Below are positions 46,729-56,016 of a stretch of DNA of 64,000 bases, piece after piece. The stretch is taken from contig WOUQ01000001.1 in assembly GCA_009772925.1 (NCBI GenBank), positions 62,001-126,000 on the forward strand, written 5' to 3'. Numbering within the stretch: the stretch's first letter is position 1; every line of letters begins with the position of its first letter. The notes beneath the pieces were generated by a model. The model saw only the letters and a program-made list of their open reading frames with translations, ran no database searches and was not told where the DNA came from. The position numbers and the translations under genes are program-made. Source of the stretch: a bacterium. Its GTDB lineage: Bacteria; Pseudomonadota; Gammaproteobacteria; Burkholderiales; Thiobacillaceae.

Positions 46729-47264
46729 TGGGCATGACCCGCCAGGTCGGCGAGGTCTTCGACCCGGACTACAAGCACTATGACGAGGGCGCCCGCTTCG
46801 TCTACGCCGGCGAGGGCCACGAACTGGTGCTGTTCTGGCGCGGCCCCACCGCCGCCGAGGCGGACGGCTTCCGCCTGCAGCCGGTGGAAGTGGGCCTGTT
46901 CACGCACGGCCCCGCCGCCTTCCTGCTCTACAAGATCCAAAACGTCTGCGAATGGTCCGAGGTGGCCTTCAACGTCCACCTGGTGCCCGAGGCCGAGCGT
47001 GAGCTGCCGCGCGAGGAAGCGGGCGACCGCGGTCGCCTGCGCATGATCCTGGTGGACGCCGAGGACGGCGTGGTGCGCGCCAAGCGCATCGTCTCCCTGG
47101 ACAAGGTGATGACCCAGGCCCTGAAGCACGCCATCCGGGAACAGCTCGCCGGCCCTTTCAACCGCCTGATCTACGACGCCGCCGTGCAGGAAGTCTTCGG
47201 CCGCTACGCCGACGGCGACGCCTTGGCGGCGGTGGCGGAAGTGGTCGAGCTGGCCCTGGGTTGA
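46728..47264 (+). CDS. conserved hypothetical protein
   Basis: A 178-residue soluble protein of unknown function, translationally coupled to the SseB-like gene upstream (overlapping TGATG) and 5 bp from the FAD-linked oxidase downstream. It contains FVYAGEGHELVLFWRGPTAA and AKRIVSLDKVMTQALKHAIR. I do not recognise the family. Confidence 0.72.
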   Translation: MGMTRQVGEVFDPDYKHYDEGARFVYAGEGHELVLFWRGPTAAEADGFRLQPVEVGLFTHGPAAFLLYKIQNVCEWSEVAFNVHLVPEAERELPREEAGDRGRLRMILVDAEDGVVRAKRIVSLDKVMTQALKHAIREQLAGPFNRLIYDAAVQEVFGRYADGDALAAVAEVVELALG

Positions 47265-47269
47265 CGCAC

Positions 47270-48661
47270 ATGGCGCTGACCCCTGTGGCCCAGGCTGAAC
47301 TGCTCGCCCTGCTCGGCGCCGAGCGGGCCCGCTTCGACACCGACACCCGCGCCCTGTTCGAGAGCGACGAGACGCCCCGCGCCTGCCTGCCGGACGCGGT
47401 GCTGTTTCCGTCCGGCCACGACGACGTGGCGGCCATCGTGCGGCTGGCCAACGACCACCGCTTCCCCCTGGTCGCCCGCGGCGCCGGCTCCGGCAACCTG
47501 GGCGGCGCCCTGCCGCTGCCCGGCTCGGCGGTGGTGAGCTTCGAGTGCATGAACCGCATCGTCGAGTTCGACGCGGCCAACCGCCTGATGGTGGTGGAGC
47601 CCGGCGTGGTCACCGACGACATCGATGACCTGGCCGCCACGGCGGGCCTCATGTACGCCCCGGACCCGGGCTCCGGTGCCTACAGCCGCATCGGCGGCAA
47701 CCTCGCCACCAACGCCGCCGGCCCGCGCTGCGTGAAGTATGGTGCCACCCGCGACCACGTCCTCGGCCTGCGCGCCGTGGCCGGCGACGGCCGCGAACTG
47801 CGGGTGGGCAGCCGCACCAGCAAGTACGCCACCGCCTACGATCTGTCCCGCCTGCTGGTGGGCTCGGAAGGCACCCTGGCGTTGATCACCGAGGCTACCC
47901 TGAAGCTCATCCCGCGACCGCACACGGTGGCCACCCTGCGCGTGTGCTACGCCGACAACGCCGCCGCCTGCGCCGCCGTGGTGCGGGTGATGGCGCGGCC
48001 GGTGGTGCCCTGCGCGCTGGAGTTCATGGACAGCCGCTCGCTGGCCGCCATCCGCGAATACGGTGGTGCGGAAGGCTTGCCCACCGGCACCCGCGCGGTG
48101 CTCATGGTGGAGGCGGACGGCGGCGCCGAGGAGGTACCGCGGCAGATCGCCGAACTGGAGAAATCCCTCGCTGGCGACGGCCTGCTGGAGATCCAGAGCG
48201 GTTTCGCCGCCGCCGACATCCAGCGCCTATGGACCGCGCGCAAGTCGCTGTCCCTGGCGGTGAAGAAGATCGCGCCGCTGAAGATCAACGAGGATGTGGT
48301 GGTGCCGGTGGCCCGCCTCGCCGAGCTGGTCGACGCCATCGACGACCTCGGCGCCCGGCAGCGGCTGCCCATCGTCAGCTTCGGCCACGCCGGCAACGGC
48401 AACCTGCACGTGAACATCATGGTGCGCCCGGACGACGCCGACGAGATGGCGCGCGGACGCGCCTGCCGCGACACCCTCATCGAAACCGTGCTGGGTCTGG
48501 GCGGCAGCCTGTCCGGTGAACATGGCATCGGCTCGGAAAAGCGGCATTACGTGGCCCGCGAACTGGATGCCGATACCCTGGCGATGATGCGAGATGTGAA
48601 ACGCCTGTTCGATCCGAACGGCATCCTGAATCCCGGCAAGAAGCTGCCGGACGCGGCCTGA
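47270..48661 (+). CDS. FAD-linked oxidase, GlcD / D-lactate dehydrogenase type
   Basis: A 463-residue flavoprotein. The FAD-binding half contains FPLVARGAGSGNLGGALPLP, VEPGVVTDDID, and GSEGTLALITEATLKLIP. The C-terminal half contains the conserved FGHAGNGNLHVNIMV and SGEHGIGSEKRHY. I use the ATG at 47270; a TTG at 47261 would overlap the preceding stop. Likely oxidises a 2-hydroxyacid (glycolate or D-lactate); no GlcE/GlcF partners are adjacent. Confidence 0.92.
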   Translation: MALTPVAQAELLALLGAERARFDTDTRALFESDETPRACLPDAVLFPSGHDDVAAIVRLANDHRFPLVARGAGSGNLGGALPLPGSAVVSFECMNRIVEFDAANRLMVVEPGVVTDDIDDLAATAGLMYAPDPGSGAYSRIGGNLATNAAGPRCVKYGATRDHVLGLRAVAGDGRELRVGSRTSKYATAYDLSRLLVGSEGTLALITEATLKLIPRPHTVATLRVCYADNAAACAAVVRVMARPVVPCALEFMDSRSLAAIREYGGAEGLPTGTRAVLMVEADGGAEEVPRQIAELEKSLAGDGLLEIQSGFAAADIQRLWTARKSLSLAVKKIAPLKINEDVVVPVARLAELVDAIDDLGARQRLPIVSFGHAGNGNLHVNIMVRPDDADEMARGRACRDTLIETVLGLGGSLSGEHGIGSEKRHYVARELDADTLAMMRDVKRLFDPNGILNPGKKLPDAA

Positions 48662-48694
48662 GCGGCCGCGAAAACATGCCCGCTCCCAACAAAA

Positions 48695-48800
48695 CCGTGA
48701 CTCCCGCGCAGGCGGGAATCCAGGAATTTCTATGGGTTACGAAGGCACTGGATCCCCGCCCCACGCCCTCGCGGGGGCAGTCTCTGCGCGGGAATGACGG
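48695..48800. repeat. dispersed inverted repeat (CGCGGGAATGACGG type)
   Basis: CCGTGACTCCCGCGCAGGCG at 48695-48714 continues to CCAGG, and GGATCCCCGCC ... GCGCGGGAATGACGG at about 48750-48800 is its imperfect inverse. This pair is a common intergenic repeat in Proteobacteria. It fills the spacer between the FAD-linked oxidase and the EamA gene. Confidence 0.6.
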
Positions 48801-48852
48801 TGTTGTGTGTGGCCGTTCTGGAAGTATTCACAGGCTCTGAGCCGGCGCCACC

Positions 48853-49731
48853 GTGCACTGGTTTCCCCTCGCACTGATCTGCGCCCTCAGCCTGGCCCTG
48901 GCCGACACCGCCTCCAAGAAGTGGCTGGCCGACCGTTCAGCCGCCGAGCTCACCCTCATCCGCTTCGGCCTGCCCGGCCTGCTGCTGTTGCCGCTGTTTC
49001 TGGCCCTCGGCCTGCCGGCGCCGCCGTCGGAATTCTGGGGCTGGCTGGCCGCGGCCCTGCCTCTCGAAATCGTCGCCATGCTGCTGTACGTGCGCGCCAT
49101 TCGCGACAACCCGCTGTCCGCCACGCTGCCCTACATCGCCTTCACGCCGGTGTTCGCGTTGCTGACCGGCTGGCTGTTGCTGGGCGAGACGGTGTCGGCG
49201 CGCGGCGTGGCGGGCATCTTCCTGGTGGCGGCGGGCGCCTGGGGCCTCAACCTGCAACACGCGAGCTGGCATCCGCGCACCTGGCTGACGCCTTTCACCG
49301 CTATCTGGCGGCAATCCGGATCACGTCAGATGCTCATGGTGGCGGCCCTCTACAGCGTCACCGCAGTGCTGGGCAAGGGTGCCCTGAGCCTGGTGCCCGG
49401 CCACGCGCTGGCCTTCGGCGCCCTCTATTTCGTCCTCCTCGGCGGCCTCACCCTGCTGCTCTTCGGCCTGCGCGAACCCGCCGCCGTGGGCCGGGCGCTG
49501 CGCGGCGGGGCGCGGGCCTGGGGCGTGGCCGGCCTCATGGCGCTGATGGTGCTCACCCACTTTCTGGCGCTGGCGCAGGCGGCGACCGCCTACATGATCG
49601 CCGTCAAGCGCACCTCCATCCTGTTCGGCATCCTCCTCGGCGCCTGGCTGTTCCGTGAGGCCGGTTTGGCCCGGCATCTGGCCGCCGGTGGCGTGACGGT
49701 CGCGGGCGTGGCCCTGATCGTGACTTCCTGA
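48853..49731 (+). CDS. EamA/DMT-family transporter
   Basis: A 292-residue membrane protein with ten predicted helices in two EamA repeats; the second half has GALSLVPGHALAFGALYFVL and VKRTSILFGILLGAWLFRE, the first GWLLLGETVSARGVAGIFLV. GTG start at 48853. Substrate unknown; family members export amino acids and other metabolites. Confidence 0.88.
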   Translation: MHWFPLALICALSLALADTASKKWLADRSAAELTLIRFGLPGLLLLPLFLALGLPAPPSEFWGWLAAALPLEIVAMLLYVRAIRDNPLSATLPYIAFTPVFALLTGWLLLGETVSARGVAGIFLVAAGAWGLNLQHASWHPRTWLTPFTAIWRQSGSRQMLMVAALYSVTAVLGKGALSLVPGHALAFGALYFVLLGGLTLLLFGLREPAAVGRALRGGARAWGVAGLMALMVLTHFLALAQAATAYMIAVKRTSILFGILLGAWLFREAGLARHLAAGGVTVAGVALIVTS

Positions 49732-49849
49732 AAGCCGCGGCGAACCCTACCGGCGTAGCGGCTATGACCGTGCTATTCAAGTGGGTATGATGCGCCGGGC
49801 AAGCCCGGCCCCGGCGGGGTCGTCCTACACAAAGAGAGAGGAGAGTCTC

Positions 49850-50584
49850 ATGCAATCCCTGCACCGCATCATCCTGCTCGTCGCCGCCGCCGTGTCCCTG
49901 CTGCTGGCGGCGGGAACCTACCTGCTGTTCTCCGGCTTCGGCGACCACATGATGCAAAAGGCGGCGTTCGCGCAGGGCCGCATCGTCTCCAGCCTGACCT
50001 TCTCCAACATGTTCCAGCTCATGAGCCAGGGCTGGAATCGCGAGCAGGTCGTCAACTTCACGCGAGGCGCCACCGATGCCCTGGCTGGTTCGCCGTTGCG
50101 CATCGAGTTCCACCGCGCCGAGGCGGTGAACCGGGATTACGGCGAGGTGGCCCAGCCCGCCCCGGATACCGCCCTCGCCGACGCCCTGCGCACCGGACGG
50201 GCGAAGGAGATCGTCCTGCCGGGCGGAGGACGCTACATCCAGCCGCTGGTGGCCTCGGAAACCTGCCTTGGCTGCCACCCGAGAGCGCGCAAGGGCGAGA
50301 TGCTCGGCGCCATCACGGTGGAAGCCAAGTACGACAAGTTCATCGACGACACGCGCAAGCTGCTGATGATCATCCTGTTGGTGATGACGCCGGTGCCCTT
50401 CCTCGCGGCGATGGCCGTGGTGATCTACCTCGACCGGCGCATGCAGCGCTTCGTCGGCCAGATCGACGCGGCCATGCTGGCCTCGGGGAGCGCGGCGCCG
50501 GACTTCTCCGGGGTGGATCCGCACTGCGCCGAGCTGGATACCGTCCTCGACCGCTTCAAGCGGCTCGCCGGCCGCGGCGGATAG
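49850..50584 (+). CDS. membrane heme-binding sensor (DUF3365-like), no output domain
   Basis: A 244-residue protein starting at the ATG 49850 behind GAGAGGAGAG. TM1 is at about 9-30, followed by a periplasmic region of about 140 residues with a c-type heme motif CLGCH (about residue 142) and MLGAITVEAKYDKFID; TM2 is at about 172-195. A short cytoplasmic tail (about 45 residues) resembles a degenerate HAMP and no kinase, cyclase or MCP domain follows. The same layout occurs in the chemoreceptor at 56017-57633. It may sense redox state or gas and act through a partner protein. Confidence 0.8.
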   Translation: MQSLHRIILLVAAAVSLLLAAGTYLLFSGFGDHMMQKAAFAQGRIVSSLTFSNMFQLMSQGWNREQVVNFTRGATDALAGSPLRIEFHRAEAVNRDYGEVAQPAPDTALADALRTGRAKEIVLPGGGRYIQPLVASETCLGCHPRARKGEMLGAITVEAKYDKFIDDTRKLLMIILLVMTPVPFLAAMAVVIYLDRRMQRFVGQIDAAMLASGSAAPDFSGVDPHCAELDTVLDRFKRLAGRGG

Positions 50585-50629
50585 GCGAGTTCTCCCGGCG
50601 CGGGTGCTCGCTCCGCGCGAGCATCTCGC

Positions 50630-50977
<348 letters not shown>

Positions 50978-52582
50978 CTAGAACGGCGCCTTGTAGCGGT
51001 TGGTGATGGGATAGCGGCGGTCACGCCCGAAGCCGCGCGGCGTGATGCGGATGCCCGGCGGCGCCTGGCGGCGCTTGTATTCGGAGCGGTCGATGAGGCG
51101 CACGACGTGGCGCACGTCGGCCTCGGCGAAGCCCGCCGCGACGATGTCGCGCGGCGCCATGTCCTGTTCCACGTAACGCTCCATGATGGCGTCGAGCACC
51201 TCATAGGGTGGCAGGCTGTCCTGGTCGCACTGGTCGGCGCGCAGTTCGGCGCTGGGCGGACGCGTGATGATGCGCTCGGGAATGACCGGCGAGACGGTGT
51301 TGCGATAGCGGGACAGGCGCCAGACCAGGGTCTTCGCCACATCCTTGAGCACCGCGAAGCCGCCGGCCATGTCGCCGTACAGGGTGGCGTAGCCGCTGGC
51401 CATCTCGCTCTTGTTGCCGGTGGTCAGCACCAGCGGGCCGAACTTGTTGGACAGGGCCATGAGCAGCACGCCGCGCACCCGGGCCTGGATGTTCTCCTCG
51501 GTCTGGTCGAAGGGCAGGGCGTCGAACTCGCCGGCCAGTTCTTCCAGGAACACGTCGTACATGCGCTTGATCGACTGCACGTCGTACTTCACGCCCAGGT
51601 TGTCGGCGAGCCGCTCGGCATCCTCCAGGCTGATGCCGGCGGTGAACTCGGAGGGCATCATCACCGCGCGCACCCGCTCGGCGCCCAGGGCATCCACCGC
51701 CACCGCCAGGGTGAGGGCGGAATCGATGCCGCCGGACAGGCCCAGGATGGCGCCGGGAAAGCCGTTCTTCACCACGTAGTCGTGCACGCCGACCACCAGG
51801 GCCTTGTACACCGAGGCCTCGCACGCGGGCAGGGGGGTGATCTCGCCGCGGGCGACGCCCTCGGCCAGTTCGACGATGTGCAGCCCCTCGTCGAAGGCGG
51901 GAAACTGGGCAGTGACCGCGCCCGCCGCGTCCATGCAGAACGAGGTGCCGTCGAACACCAGCTCGTCCTGGCCACCCACCATGTTGACGTAGATCAGGGG
52001 CAGGCCGCATTCGGCGATGCGCGCGCGCGCCACCTCGAAACGTTCTTCCTGCTTGTTCATGTGAAAGGGCGAGGCGTTCGGCACCAGCAGCACCTGGGCA
52101 CCGGCTTCGCGGGCCTGGGTGGCCGGGCCGGGCTCCCAGATGTCGGCGCACAGGTTGACGCCGAAGCGCACGCCGGCGCACTCGAACACGCAGGCCTCGG
52201 CGCCGGCCTGGAAGGTGCGCAGCTCATCGAACACCGAATGGTTCGGCAGCTTCTGCTTGCGGTAGGTGGCGACGATGCCGCCGTCGCGCAATACCGAGGC
52301 GGCGTTGTAGCGGTTATCCCCCTCCATCAGCGGGTGGCCCGCCAGCACGCAGATCCCCGGCGGCAGCGCCTCCGCCAGGGCCGCCAGGGCGCGGGCGCAC
52401 TCGGCATAGAAATCCGCGCGCAGGGCAAGATCCTCGGGCGGATAGCCACACAGGGCCAGCTCCGGGGTGACCAGCAGTTCGGCGCCCGCTTCCGCGGCCT
52501 TGTGGGCGAGGACGACGATGCGGCCGGCGTTGCCGTCCAGGTCGCCGACCACCGGGTTCATCTGGGCAAGAGCGATCTTCAT
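50978..52582 (-). CDS. nadE: glutamine-dependent NAD+ synthetase
   Basis: A 534-residue two-domain enzyme. The N-terminal glutaminase has the triad Glu (LLVTPELALCGYPPED), Lys (RKQKLPNHSVFDE) and Cys (GVNLCADIWEPG). The synthetase domain has the P-loop ILGLSGGIDSALTLAVAVDA and LVLTTGNKSEMASGYATLYGD. It makes NAD+ from deamido-NAD using glutamine-derived ammonia. Start is the ATG at 52582; glnB follows closely in the same operon. Confidence 0.97.
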   Translation of the reverse strand: MKIALAQMNPVVGDLDGNAGRIVVLAHKAAEAGAELLVTPELALCGYPPEDLALRADFYAECARALAALAEALPPGICVLAGHPLMEGDNRYNAASVLRDGGIVATYRKQKLPNHSVFDELRTFQAGAEACVFECAGVRFGVNLCADIWEPGPATQAREAGAQVLLVPNASPFHMNKQEERFEVARARIAECGLPLIYVNMVGGQDELVFDGTSFCMDAAGAVTAQFPAFDEGLHIVELAEGVARGEITPLPACEASVYKALVVGVHDYVVKNGFPGAILGLSGGIDSALTLAVAVDALGAERVRAVMMPSEFTAGISLEDAERLADNLGVKYDVQSIKRMYDVFLEELAGEFDALPFDQTEENIQARVRGVLLMALSNKFGPLVLTTGNKSEMASGYATLYGDMAGGFAVLKDVAKTLVWRLSRYRNTVSPVIPERIITRPPSAELRADQCDQDSLPPYEVLDAIMERYVEQDMAPRDIVAAGFAEADVRHVVRLIDRSEYKRRQAPPGIRITPRGFGRDRRYPITNRYKAPF

Positions 52583-52649
52583 GCGCGGATTCTATCCGCA
52601 AGGCCGGCGGATGCAGCAGGTCCAGGCCGGTGGGACGATGGAACTACCC

Positions 52650-52931
52650 GTAGATGATGTCATGATGCGCGAAGCCATCCTTGACTTGGTGGACCCCCGG
52701 GCGACAACAAGAGGGCCTCCTCCATCGGCCGCTGGAAAAAGGCGTGGACCTAGCTGGGATGCAGAATGAGGTCGCCTGGCAGTGCCTCGCCCGAGCCCTC
52801 AACGCGGCCCATGGCAACAATGCCAAGGCAACGCAATGCTGGGGCTGCCCAACTACCAGATCCTCACCAACTGGACGAAGCGCTATGGTGTTAAGAAATT
52901 GCTGGCACGGACATTGCCTTTAAATTCTTGA
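52650..52931 (+). pseudogene. remnant of a Fis-type HTH (NtrC-like) regulator C-terminus
   Basis: Three short segments make one homologous stretch: MMREAILDLVDP (frame of 52653), then RQQEGLLHRPLEKGVDLAGM ... CLARALNAAHGNNAKAT (frame shifted after about 52700), then MLGLPNYQILTNWTKRYGVK from 52836 (back to the first frame). The last is the DNA-binding helix-turn-helix typical of sigma-54 activators. At least two frameshifts and the absence of an AAA+ domain show it is decayed. Confidence 0.55.
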
Positions 52932-53040
52932 ACTATCCGACCGACTGCACAACAACGTACCCGTTATGGCCGACATCTCCGACACACCACCCAGCCTGAC
53001 CCCAGTCCCCGCTGGCTACTCTGACTAGCTGGCTGACCTC

Positions 53041-53172
53041 ATGTACATGCGTGCCTTGGCCTTCGCCTGGCCGGAGCAGGAAATTGTGCAGCAGGCTGCT
53101 GCACGATTGAGCCGGGAAGGCTTTGATCTCGTATACAGTTCTTTTACGTTAGCCATTGCAGGTGAGGTATGA
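53041..53172 (+). pseudogene. short remnant of a DUF1016 (YhcG-type nuclease) N-terminal domain
   Basis: The 43-codon frame starts MYMRALAFAWPEQEIVQQAA, which resembles the DUF1016 segment in which an RYMRAFAEAWP-like helix is followed by IVQ and a PWGHN motif. The similarity stops after about 24 residues, and the frame ends across the Fic gene start. It is probably a fragment left by deletion. Confidence 0.45.
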
Positions 53173-54221
53173 CCACCCTCCGCCTCTTCGCCTCCGGCAC
53201 GCTTCCCATCCATCCCACTACGGCCTGGTATCTCGCCGACCTGGGCGAGTTTCGCGGCATGCAGGCGTTGTACACCCGGCAATCGCCGCAGCGGCTGAAA
53301 GCTTTGCGCGAGCATGCGCTGATCGAGAGCGCAGTATCCAGCAACCGGATCGAGGGGGTATCCATCGAACCGGCGCGGGTGCGCGAGGTGTTGGGGGCGG
53401 CCAAGCCCTTGTTCCGGGACCGGGATGAGGAAGAAGTGCGTGGCTATCGCGATGCCCTGGCCTGGATCCACCAAGCGGCGCCACCGCAGGATGAAACCAC
53501 GGTGCTGCGCCTGCACGCTCTGGCGCGCGGCGAGATTTGGGACGCGGGGCGTTACAAGGATAAGGACGGCGACATCATCGAACGCTATCCGGATGGTCGT
53601 GAGCGGGTGCGCTTTCGTACCGTGCCGGCGGCGGAAACGCCGTTGCGCATGGCGACGCTGCTGGCTGACTGGCAATGCTGCCTGGATGAAAGCTGGGTGC
53701 ATCCGCTCATTGCCCTGGCGGCGTTCAACCTGGATTTCCTCTGCATCCATCCCTTCCGCGACGGCAATGGACGCGTATCACGCCTGCTGTGGCTGCTGCA
53801 AAGCTATCAACTGGGCTACGAGGTGGGCCGCTATGTCAGCTTGGAACGCCTGGTGGAGCAGAACAAGCCGCGTTACTACGAAACCCTGGAACACAGTTCG
53901 CAAGGCTGGCATGAGGGCAAGCACGATCCCTGGCCATTTATCAATTACGTGCTGTTCATCCTGAAGACGGCCTATCGCGAATTCTCCGAACGGTGTGGTG
54001 AAGTGCGGGCGCCACGCGGCGCCAAGACCGAGCAGGTCATCGCGGCAATCAGCCAGTTCAGTGGTCAATCCGGTGGTGAATTCACGCTGTCACAACTCGA
54101 ACAACGCTGCCCCGGGGTGAGCCGCGACATGGTAAGGCGGGTATTGCGCGCGCAGCAGGCCGAAGGGTTGGTGCAGTGCCAGGGGCGTGGACCGGCGGCG
54201 ACCTGGAAGAGGAAAGGGTAA
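53169..54221 (+). CDS. Fic-domain protein (AMPylator-like)
   Basis: A 350-residue protein. The Fic active-site motif HPFRDGNGR is at residues 193-201, with His193 catalytic. The inhibitory helix motif SNRIEG (residues 58-63, Ser-x-x-x-Glu-Gly) lies N-terminal to the Fic core, which places it in the class II group with intramolecular inhibition. A C-terminal winged-helix-like region follows (about 280-345). Such proteins transfer AMP to Tyr/Thr on a target; the target is unknown. No antitoxin partner is adjacent. Confidence 0.92.
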   Translation: MTTLRLFASGTLPIHPTTAWYLADLGEFRGMQALYTRQSPQRLKALREHALIESAVSSNRIEGVSIEPARVREVLGAAKPLFRDRDEEEVRGYRDALAWIHQAAPPQDETTVLRLHALARGEIWDAGRYKDKDGDIIERYPDGRERVRFRTVPAAETPLRMATLLADWQCCLDESWVHPLIALAAFNLDFLCIHPFRDGNGRVSRLLWLLQSYQLGYEVGRYVSLERLVEQNKPRYYETLEHSSQGWHEGKHDPWPFINYVLFILKTAYREFSERCGEVRAPRGAKTEQVIAAISQFSGQSGGEFTLSQLEQRCPGVSRDMVRRVLRAQQAEGLVQCQGRGPAATWKRKG

Positions 54222-54310
54222 TGACCTCTTGATAAGGGTAATAGTGGGGGTAATGAGCAGAAGCTCTGGCCTGGTTGCTTGAGGAGCCGGAATCCAAGTT
54301 GCCGGAAATC

Positions 54311-54321
54311 CCCCCTGGCCC
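54311..54321. repeat. left target-site duplication of the IS4-family element
   Basis: CCCCCTGGCCC here is repeated exactly at 55856-55866 on the other side of the element. An 11-bp duplication fits IS4-family transposition. Confidence 0.8.
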
Positions 54322-55855
54322 CAATGGCACTACCTTAAGCCAATTCCTTTCACAAACAACGAGATAAAGGTGGGCTGACGAACTCGAAGCGTTACGATGC
54401 GGGTGTCGAATCCGTGATGCATAGCGCAGGAGGGTCAGCCCAGATGGATCATAGCAAGCGACAGAGGCTTACCGGGCAGGTCAAACGGTTTTGCGGGCGA
54501 TTTGCCCAGGGCGCAGGTGCTGCGCTGGGGCGGGTGATCCCCCAGCACTGCCTGTTGCAGTGGCTCAAGGAAGAGGCGGGCGACTACCGTGAACGCATCT
54601 ATGATCCCTTGCAGACCCTGGCGCTGTTCATCGAACAGGTGCTGGGCGCGGACCATAGCTGCCAGGATGCCGTGGCGCGTGGCATGAGTCAGCGTGTGGC
54701 GCTGGGGCAGTCGCCATGCAGCTTGAACAACGGCCCCTACTGCAAGGCGCGGGCACGCCTGGCGCTGAACCTGATCGAGCGACTCGGTCGAGAGGTGGGA
54801 GAACGACTGCGCGCCGCTCAACCCGAGGTTTGGCGCTGGCGAGGCCGGGAGGTCAAGCTGATCGACGGCACGACGGTTTCGATGCCCGACACCGCGGCGA
54901 ATCAGGCCGAGTATCCGCAGAGCCGAACCCAGCAACCGGACCTGGGATTTCCGTTGATGCGCCTGGTGGCGATCATCTCCCTGTCGTGCGGTGCCGTGCT
55001 GGAGTGGGCGACCGGCCCTTGCAAAGGCAAACGCACCGGCGAGACGGCAATGCTGTGGCAGTTGGCCCATCGCATGCGGCCAGGGGATGTGGTGATTGCC
55101 GACCGCTATTTCTCCGGCTATTTCCTGCTTGCCTGGCTGATCCGGCATGGGGTCGACGTAGTGGTGCGGCAGCATCAACTGCGGCATACCGACTTTTGCC
55201 GGGGCCGACAGCTGGGGGCGAAGGATCATGTTGTGACCTGGGCACGTCCGGCACGGCCGTCCTGGATGGATGAGGCGACCTACACGATCATGCCCGAGTC
55301 CTTGATTCTGCGGGAAGCGCAGGTTGACGGTCTGATCCTGGTGACAACGCTCATCGACGCGAGACAGGTCAGCAAGCGGGAATTGCTGGGGCTCTACCAT
55401 GCCCGCTGGCACATCGAACTTGACCTGCGGTCGATCAAGACCGTGATGCAAATGGACGTGCTGCGCTGCAAGAGCCCGGCGATGGTGAAGAAGGAGATCG
55501 CCGTGCATCTGCTGGCGTACAACCTGGTGCGTGCGGTCATGGCCCAGTCGGCGTTCCTTGGTCATGTCCTACCGCGCCAGTTGAGCTTCAAGGCGGCTCT
55601 GCAACTGATCTGCGCCTTCGAGGAGAACCTGCGACATGCGCCACAAGAACGGATGATCCTTCGCCGGACCTATCTCCTGGCCGGCATCGCGCAAGTGCGT
55701 TTGCATCACCGCCCGGATCGCGTCGAGCCCCGCGCAGTTAAGCGACGAACGCAGCAACATCCTCTCATGACTCGACCCCGTCACATCCTCAGAACAGAAC
55801 TCCTCAAACAACGGCAGGCGCGCCATGAAGAGGGCTTAATAAGGTAGTGCCATTG
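54322..55855 (+). mobile_element. IS4-family insertion sequence (1534 bp)
   Basis: Left end CAATGGCACTACCTTA and right end TAAGGTAGTGCCATTG are inverted repeats of 16 bp, with further imperfect pairing inside. It is flanked by an 11-bp direct repeat CCCCCTGGCCC and contains a single intact transposase gene. It has landed in a C/G-rich palindrome (the sequence downstream reads CCCCCTTTACGAAAGGGGG). Intact ends and duplication suggest a recent insertion. Confidence 0.88.
54444..55847 (+). CDS. IS4-family DDE transposase
   Basis: A 467-residue transposase. The DDE residues are in VKLIDGTTVSMPD (D), GDVVIADRYFSGYF (D) and YHARWHIELDLRSIKTVMQM (E, with the Y-(2)-R-(3)-E-(6)-K signature of IS4). 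I chose the ATG at 54444 (MDHSKRQRLTG) because AGGAGGG lies just upstream; the ORF reaches GTG 54414. It is full length and uninterrupted. Confidence 0.92.
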   Translation: MDHSKRQRLTGQVKRFCGRFAQGAGAALGRVIPQHCLLQWLKEEAGDYRERIYDPLQTLALFIEQVLGADHSCQDAVARGMSQRVALGQSPCSLNNGPYCKARARLALNLIERLGREVGERLRAAQPEVWRWRGREVKLIDGTTVSMPDTAANQAEYPQSRTQQPDLGFPLMRLVAIISLSCGAVLEWATGPCKGKRTGETAMLWQLAHRMRPGDVVIADRYFSGYFLLAWLIRHGVDVVVRQHQLRHTDFCRGRQLGAKDHVVTWARPARPSWMDEATYTIMPESLILREAQVDGLILVTTLIDARQVSKRELLGLYHARWHIELDLRSIKTVMQMDVLRCKSPAMVKKEIAVHLLAYNLVRAVMAQSAFLGHVLPRQLSFKAALQLICAFEENLRHAPQERMILRRTYLLAGIAQVRLHHRPDRVEPRAVKRRTQQHPLMTRPRHILRTELLKQRQARHEEGLIR

Positions 55856-55935
55856 CCCCCTGGCCCCCTTTACGAAAGGGGGGATCCACCTGACCAAGTG
55901 CTGATCGCCGACCCACACGTAACGCGAACAGAGCC

Positions 55936-55960
55936 AAAAGAAAGCCCCCGCGCGGGGGGC
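55936..55960 (-). terminator. intrinsic terminator of the chemoreceptor gene
   Basis: On the minus strand, GCCCCCC-GC-GCGGGGGC is followed by TTTCTTTT, a classic hairpin with U-tract, 57 bp after the stop of the gene at 56017-57633. Confidence 0.75.
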
Positions 55961-56016
55961 TGAGATGGGCGGCTGGCGGGAGGAGGTCGCCGGCCCGGGC
56001 CATGGAGGGGGAGGCC

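Noticed and set aside
48695..48800. Repeats as a CRISPR array
   Set aside because: No regular repeat-spacer pattern occurs here or elsewhere in the window.
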